Assembly (NCBI GenBank): GCA_038501625.1
Contig: JAZAYU010000205.1
Span: 124,001-188,000, forward strand
Origin: Corbicula japonica
Taxonomy: Eukaryota; Mollusca; Bivalvia; Venerida; Cyrenidae
Direction: 5' to 3'
Length of the DNA: 64,000 nucleotides
The position numbers and the translations under genes are program-made. Positions 57,571 through 64,000 of the stretch are shown piece after piece. The stretch's first letter is position 1. The number at the start of each line of letters is the position of its first letter. The notes beneath the pieces were generated by a model. It had not been told where the DNA came from. It saw only the letters and a list, made by a program, of their open reading frames with translations, and searched no databases.

Positions 57571-60035
57571 TTACCTGTTTTTCTCCTATGCAAATGTTTC
57601 ATTGTGGTCTATCCTGTTTTCAAACTATGATGGAGCGTCGATTTGTTACCTGTTAACCTCCTTTGATAATGCTTCGTTGTGGAATTACCTGTTTTTCTCC
57701 TATAATAATGCTTCATTATGGTCTTACCTGTTTTTTCCCAAGATAATGCTTCATTGTGGCCTTCCTTTTATTCCTCTATGATAATGCTTCATTGTGGTCT
57801 AACCTGTTTTTCTCCTTTGATAATGCTTCATTGTGGTCATACCTGTTTTTCTCCCATGATAATGCTTCATTATGGTCTTACCTGTTTTTCTCCCAAGATA
57901 ATGATTCATTGTGGTCTTACCTGTTTTTCTACCATGATTATTCTTCATTGTGGTCTTACCTGTTTTTCTCCTATAATAATGTTTAATTGTGGTCTTACCT
58001 GTTTTTCTCCATGATAATACTTCATTGTGCTATTACCTGTTTTTTTCCAACGATAATGCTTCATTGTGGTCTTACCTGTTTTTCTCCTTTGATAATGCTT
58101 CATAATGGTCTTACCTGTTTTTTTCTTCTATGACGATGCTTCATTGTGGTCTTACCTGTTTTCCTCCCTTGAGAATGCGATATTGTGGCCTTACCTGTTT
58201 TCCTCCTGAGATAATGCTTCATGGTAGTCTGACCTGTTTTTCTCCTTTGATAATGCTTCATAGTGGTCTGACCTGTTTTTCTCACAAGATAATGCTGCGT
58301 TCTGGTCTTATCTGTTTTCCTCCTTATGCTTCATTGTGGTCTTACTTGTTTTTCTCCTATTTATAATGCTTCATTGTGGTCTTATCTGTTTTCCTCCTTA
58401 GATAATGCTTCATTGTGGTCTTACCTGTTTTTCATTTATGATAATGCTTCATTGTGATCTTACCTGTTTTCCTCGTCAGATAATGCTTCGTGGTGGTCTT
58501 ATCTGTTTTCCTCCTTAGAAAATGCTTCATTGTGGTCATACCTGTTTTCCTCCTAAGATAATGCTTCCTTGTGGTCTGACCTGTTTTTCTCCCAAGATAA
58601 TGCTTCATTTTGGTCTTACCTGTCTTTCTCCTATGATAATTCTTCATTGTGGTCTAACTTGTTTTTCTCCCACGATAATGCTTAATTGTGATCTTACCTG
58701 TTTTTCACCTATGATAATGCTTCATTGTGGTCTTACCTGTTTTCCTCCTAAGATAAATCTTCATTGTGGTCTTGCCTGTTTTTCTCCTATGATAATGCTT
58801 CATTGTGGTCTAACCTTTTTTCTCCTATGATAATGCTTCATTGTGGTCTGACCTGTTTTCCTTCTAAGATAATGCTTCATTGTGATTTTACCTGTTTTTC
58901 TCCTATGAAAATGCTTCATTCTGGTCTTACCTGATTTCCTCCTAAGATAATGCTTCATTGTGGTCTTACCTGTTTTTTTCCTATGATAATGCTTCATTGG
59001 GATCTTACCTGTTTTCCTCCTAAGATAATGCTTCATTGTGATCTTACCTGTTTTTCTTCTAAGGTAATGCTTCATTGTGGTCTGTCCTGTTTTTCTTCCA
59101 AGATAATGCCTCATTGTGGTCTAACCTGTTTTTCTCCTATGATATTGCTTCATTGTGGTCTGACCTGTTTTTCTACTATGATAATGCTTCATTGTTGTCT
59201 GACGTGTTTTTCTCCCAAGATAATGCTTCATTGTGATCTTACCTGTTTTTCATCTATGATAATGCTTCATTGTGGTCTTACCTGTTTTCCTCCTATGATT
59301 ATGCTTCATTGTGGTCTTACCTGTTTTTCTCCTATGATAATGCTTCATTGTGGTCTGACCTGTTTTTCTCTCAAGATAATGCTTCATTGTGATCTTACCT
59401 GTTTTTCTCCTATGATAATGCTTCATTGTGGTCTTACCTGTTTTTCTCTCAAGATAATGCTTCATTGTGATCTTACCTGTTTTTTTCCTATGATAATGCT
59501 TCATTGTGGTCTCACCTGTTTTCCCCCAAGATAATGCTTCATTGTGATCTTACCTGATTTCCTCCTAAGATAATGCTTCATTGTTGTCTTTCCTGTTTTT
59601 CCTATGATAATGCTTCATTGTGGTCTTTCCTGTTTTCCTCCTAAAATAATGCTTCATTGTGATCTTACCTGTTTTTCTCCTTGGGTAATGCTTCATTGAG
59701 GTCTGACCTGTTTTCCTCCTAAGATAATGCTTCATTGTGGTATTACCTTTTTTCCTCCAAAGATAATGTTTCATTGTGGTCTTACCTGTTTTTCTCCTAA
59801 GATATTGCTGCATTGTGGTCTTACCTGTTTTTTTCCTATGATAATGCTTTATTGTGATCTTACCTGTTTTTCTCCTTAGATAATGCTTCATTGTTATCTT
59901 ACCTGTTTTTCTCCTAAGATAATGCTTCATTCTGGTCTCCCCTGTTTTCCTAACATGATGCGTCGTTTTGTGATCTTTCATTTTTTTTATCCCATGATAA
60001 TGTTTCATTGTGCTTTTCCCTATTTTTCTCCCACG
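57571..60035. repeat. 39-bp minisatellite, about 60 copies
   Basis: Unit GATAATGCTTCATTGTGGTC TTACCTGTTTTTCTCCTAT; 39 is divisible by three, so repeat ORFs on both strands are by-products. On the minus strand most units read ACAG|GTAAGA, a near-perfect 5' splice site; others read ACAG|GTCAGA. It lies just upstream of the lectin start codon on the lectin coding strand. Confidence 0.95.
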
Positions 60036-60545
60036 AAGGTTGAAAGTGACATCATTTTTAAACGTTCTCTTTTTAGAATCTATTCCATGCGTAATCAGAT
60101 TTTACTAGTAACATGTAGTTTATCATTGATTACATGTATCACTTACTTGTTCAAAGTTATTTAAAGATATCGGGTTTCATCGTTCTTATGAGATTAGTTT
60201 GTTATCAGCGAACGAAATGGACATTTTCAGTGTTGTTTACAATTTTTTTTTATTTGCATTTGTAAATGTTTAAATGGGAAGTATGGCCTATTGCAATGAA
60301 ATGGTTTCTTTAAACAAAACTAGAGTTAATTACTCACATAACACGATTACAAAATTGCATAGCTGTTGTTCAGACATATCCATATATCCATATCTGTGTA
60401 CATGTATTTTATTTGACAGGTAAACAGAACATTATATTGGTCACAATTATATTATAGAATTATAGAATATAGAATTGTTTTGCTCAAAACTTGTCTATAT
60501 TTTTAATTGATATCTTTTAGTTACTATTTACTAATACTTTGACCT
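60036..60545. other. Non-coding stretch
   Basis: No supported feature. Confidence 0.5.
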
Positions 60546-60547
60546 TT

Positions 60548-60795
60548 ACCAAGAGTACAAAGAGGTTTAACTTCACTGTGAATTCTGGTATAAGAATCGT
60601 CGATTAAACTTATCTCTTAAGTTGATTGACATTGACAAAGAGAAAGGAGAAAAGAAATACTGATATAAGAATCGTCGATTAAACTTATCCCTGTTAGTTG
60701 ATTGACATTGACAAAAAGAAAGGAGAGGTTGAACTTCACTGTGAATGCTGGTGTAAGAATCTTCTATTTAACTTATCCCTGTACGTTAATCGGCA
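60548..60795. repeat. Short tandem repeat of 75-88 bp, three copies
   Basis: TAAGAATCGTCGATTAAACT TATC and GTTGATTGACATTGACAAA recur with spacing 75 then 88 bases, with AGGTTTAACTTCACTGTGAA in the first and last copy. Confidence 0.75.
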
Positions 60796-60959
60796 ATATC
60801 GTTCAACGTTGAGTCTGAATCTCATGTTAAACTGAGTCCATCGGACGAACGTTTTAAAACAAAACAGTCACGGGATAAACAGGATGCACAATCACTCATT
60901 GCTACGATGAAGCGCGTCAATGGTCTTAGAGCAGATTCACCTCTAGATTTGTAAAATAT

Positions 60960-62530
60960 TGCAACAAAAAATTATGCCTCGATTGTTTTGAAACTTGGTC
61001 AGGATATTAGTCCCAATGATTTCTCGGAGGAGTTCAAATATGGGTCATCTGGGTCCAAAAATTAGGTCACTGTCACTAAAAATAGAATTTTCTTGTTAAT
61101 ACACTAGCGGTCACTTTTTTGCTCCGATTGTCATGAAGCTTGGTCAGGATGTCTGTCCCAGTTATTTCTCGGATGAGTGTGAATATGGATCATCTGGGTC
61201 CAAAAACTAGGTCACTGTTACTAAAAATAGAAGTATCCTGTCTTGGCTGTAAATTTGTTTTTTTAATAGGATTTCAAAATAACTTTGCACAAATGTTCAC
61301 CGTGACAAGGCGGTGTGTTGAGTTCAAAACCTGTGTCGGTTGGTCCAATGTCAAGGTCACTGTTACTAAAAATAGAATGTTCTTGTTAACACTCTAGCGG
61401 TCACATTTTTGCACCGATTGTCATGAAACTTGGTCAGGATGTCTGTCCCAGTAATTTCTTGGAACAGTTCAAATATGGGTCATCTGGGTCCAAAAACTAG
61501 GAACATGTAACTGTTACTAAAAATAGAATTGTCTTGGCTGTAAATTTGTTATTTCTCATTGGATTTCAGAATAACTTAGCACAAATGTTCAACATGAAAA
61601 GGCGGTGTGCCGAATACAATACCCATGATGGTCGGTCCAATGTCAAGGTCACTGTAACAAAAAATAGAATTTTCTTGATAACATTCTAGCGGTCACATTT
61701 TTGCTCGGATTGTAACGAAACATGGTCAGGACACAAGTACCAGTAATTAATTGGAACAGTTTGAATATGGGTCATCTGGAATCAAAAACTAGGTCACTGT
61801 TACTAAAAATAGAATTATCTTGTCTTGGCTGTAAATTTATTTCTCATTGGATTTCAAAATAACTTGGCACAAATGTTCACCATGACAAGGCGGTGTGTTG
61901 AGTACAAAACCCATGTCGGTTGGTCCAAGGTCAAGGTCACTGTTCCTAAAAATAGAATTTCTTGTTAACACTTTAGTGGTCACAATTTTGCTCTAATTGT
62001 CCTATTGTAAAGAAACATGGTCAGGACATTAGTCCTAGTTATTAATTGAACGAGTTTGAATATGGGTCATCTGGGGTCAAAACTAGGTCACTGTTACTAA
62101 AAATAGAAAAATCTTGTCCAGGCTGTAAGTTTGTTGTTTCTCATTGGATTTTAAAATAACTTGGCTCAAATGTTTACCATGGCAAGATGTTGTTTCGCGT
62201 ACAATTCCCATGGCTGTTTGTCCAAGGTCAAGGTCACTGTTACTAAAAATAAAATTTCCTTGTCTGGGCTGTAACTTCCTAATGAATGGAGTGATTTCAA
62301 AATAAGTTTACATAAATTTTTACCATGACAAGGGGTTGCGTGCAATACCCATGTCGGTAGGTCCAAGGTCAAGGTCACTGTTACTAAAAATAGCATTTTC
62401 TTTTCCAAGCTGTAAATTTGTTGTTTCTTATTGGATTTTAAAATAACCGGGTGTAAATGTTCACCATATCGAGACGTTGGGTCACATGCAACACAACTTT
62501 GTTGTATTCAGGTGAGCGATAAAGGGTCAT
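60960..62530. repeat. ~290-bp-period tandem repeat with AGGTCA half-sites
   Basis: Units share CATGAAACTTGGTCAGGAT, ATATGGGTCATCTGGGTCC, TAGGTCACTGTTACTAAAAA and CAAGGTCAAGGTCACTGTTA. Spacing of TGGTCAGGA is about 290 bases for the later units and about 147 for the first. This kind of repeat is familiar from mollusc genomes. Confidence 0.8.
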
Positions 62531-62985
62531 CATGGCCCTCTTGTTTCCCTTGATTTTACCAAACTTGCACACCACTCTTACAATCATTGAGCATTTGTTG
62601 ACAGGTGAGCCACCCTATGGACCCTCTTGTTGCAAGGGTTATAGGCCCTTACTCTTTACTATTTAACTTCCAAAAGCATATGTATACATATGTATACCAA
62701 TTCCAATTTCAAAGCTGCATTTCGGGGGCATATGTCAATTTCAAGTGACAGCTCTTGTTTTCAAACATTCAATGACAACTTTTGTTTTAAAAAGGTCTTT
62801 GATCTTTTATAAAAACGGCAGCCGACTGATACTGAAGGTTAAATGTCAATGAAAAGGCTTTTTTAAGATGGAAAGCAACATTCTGCGAATTTATGAATTC
62901 CTTTTTTTGAAATTCGGTGTGGTATTAACGAGGACTCCAAGAATTCAGTTAATCATTTTTTATTTTTATTTTTATTTTACCTTCA
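62531..62985. other. Non-coding stretch
   Basis: Starts with the GGTGAGC...TGGACCCTCTTGTTG tail associated with the preceding repeat; nothing else supported. Confidence 0.45.
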
Positions 62986-62986
62986 T

Positions 62987-63260
62987 AGTTAGCTATCAAC
63001 TAACAATTCAGAAACTTTTTACGATTTTGAAAAAGTCAACAGAAAAGATGTAAAACTCGATGTCATATTTAACTCGAAAACGGCGTTGTCAACATTTGTC
63101 ACAATGTGTTAAATCTTATATCACCGGAAGGATATTTTTAGCGCTATTTCGTCCGTTAAAAATAAATGAACTTGAAAATCCCAATTATTATCCGGCCCCG
63201 AAAATGTGCTCGGCGAGCGCCGTTGACGTCAATGCAGATAACGCGCGTTGATAGCTAACT
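62987..63260. mobile_element. MITE-like segment with 14-bp inverted ends
   Basis: AGTTAGCTATCAAC at 62987-63000 and its exact reverse complement at 63247-63260. No target duplication was established. Confidence 0.4.
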
Positions 63261-63355
63261 TTAAAGGTAAATTTCTAAACAACTATTTGATAAATCGAAA
63301 AACGGTATTACGGATTCTTGCTGGAGTCATCGTCAATAAATACCATACCAATTTT

Positions 63356-63472
63356 TTTAAAAGTGATATATGCATATCAGGAATCGCCTCACTCACAAAA
63401 CACAGCCTCCCCACGCAGCAAAAAAGAAGAGAGGAAGAGAGATCATATTTGTTATAAGTAGGTCAATTCAAA
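63356..63472 (-). mobile_element. Element R, ~115-bp 5'-truncated copy
   Basis: AAAAGTGATATATGCATATC AGGAATCGCC, then ACAGCCTCCCCACGCAGCAA and AAGAAGAGAGGAAGAGAG: the reverse complement of the terminal module, ending at GGTCAATTCAAA. Confidence 0.8.
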
Positions 63473-64000
63473 ACAAAAGAAATTCGAAAATTCGTGTCGC
63501 GTTCCAACATGATTAAAGTGCTCTTTATCTGTTCAAAAGCGGTCGAGAAATAAGCATTAATCCTACATGAAGCGAGTGATTTTGTGTGTGTGCGACATTC
63601 TAAAAAATCACGTAGTATACATTGTAGCCACCCTGAAATTCTTTTCATTAGCATTTTTGGACAGAAGCAACTCAGTATTAAAATGTGCTGGCGTCACTCT
63701 ACACTGATGACAAACAAGAAAAAAGATACATTTCACTCCAGATTCAACATGAACGTAACAATGGACGTTCATTATCAAACAATAATCGGCAAAATACTTA
63801 GGCTGGGAGGAACCTGCTTTCGACAGATTATCAGTGAAGATTATTTGTTCACAATAAGTTATTTGTTTGTTTGTTAGAGTCACATTTGGCTCTATTTCAA
63901 TATCCCTACATATAAGCAGACAACATCTAAAGAAATATAAATATTTGATTAGACCTTTTACGGTACAAAACGAGTACTGATTCTTTTGAGAATCTCAGTT
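63473..64000. other. Non-coding stretch to window end
   Basis: Short ORFs on both strands overlap each other and show no family signature; nothing supported. Confidence 0.45.

Noticed and set aside
57718..60008. Repeat ORFs (IMLHCGLTCFSP-type and HYHRRKTGKTTMK-type) in the 39-bp array
   Set aside because: Same reasoning: a 39-bp unit keeps frames open on both strands; composition is repeat-driven.

Overview
The window is AT-rich, repeat-dense eukaryotic DNA with spliced genes, GT-AG introns, tRNA-derived SINEs, retroelement fragments and very long minisatellites. The gene families present (HSPA12-type HSP70, RING-less B-box protein, small secreted C-type lectin, class 3 lipase) and the recurrent reverse-transcriptase element point to a mollusc, most likely a bivalve. 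This is inferred from family knowledge; the species was not determined.

Layout. 1-17.9 kb has no intact gene. It holds (a) fragments of one retroelement family, called element R here, whose 3' end is a conserved GCTGCGTGGGGAGGC...GATATGCATATTTCACTTTTTT module; (b) three copies of a larger repeat, called repeat B here, one of them inverted; (c) tRNA-type SINEs; and (d) two LINE reverse-transcriptase tails. 18.0-21.8 kb (+) is a six-exon HSPA12-like HSP70 gene with one frame break in its last exon. 22-25.6 kb is non-coding and contains a perfect 60-bp-arm palindrome.

25.65-43.10 kb (-) is read as one gene. A 904-nt exon encodes two B-boxes and a coiled coil. It is followed by a 44-nt exon, three 9-nt microexons, and a last exon resembling the end of a MIB/HERC2 domain. 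All splice sites are good and all phases agree. Its 13-kb third intron carries an 11-copy 52-bp array and a 10.6-kb array of a 36-bp unit (about 294 copies). 44.1-44.8 kb (-) is a decayed class 3 lipase. 46.1-49.6 kb has a SINE, a 59-bp array, a pogo/Tigger-like MITE with TA target duplication, and a GC-rich MITE.

48.40-57.31 kb (-) is a complete five-exon secreted C-type lectin gene: signal peptide, coiled coil, then a C-type lectin domain spread over three exons. Its introns hold two element R copies and the GC-rich MITE. 57.57-60.04 kb, just upstream of its start codon, is a 39-bp array of roughly 60 copies. 61-62.5 kb is a 290-bp-period repeat rich in nuclear-receptor half-sites.

Most interesting: the microexon chain; the fact that three unrelated minisatellites all carry splice-site-like sequence on the strand of the neighbouring genes; the slippery-site-like frame break in the HSP70 gene; and filled/empty-site pairs that define the end of element R and show a 46-47-bp insertion. 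The genes show no operon-like link; all three intact genes could plausibly serve stress or innate immune functions, which are expanded in bivalves.
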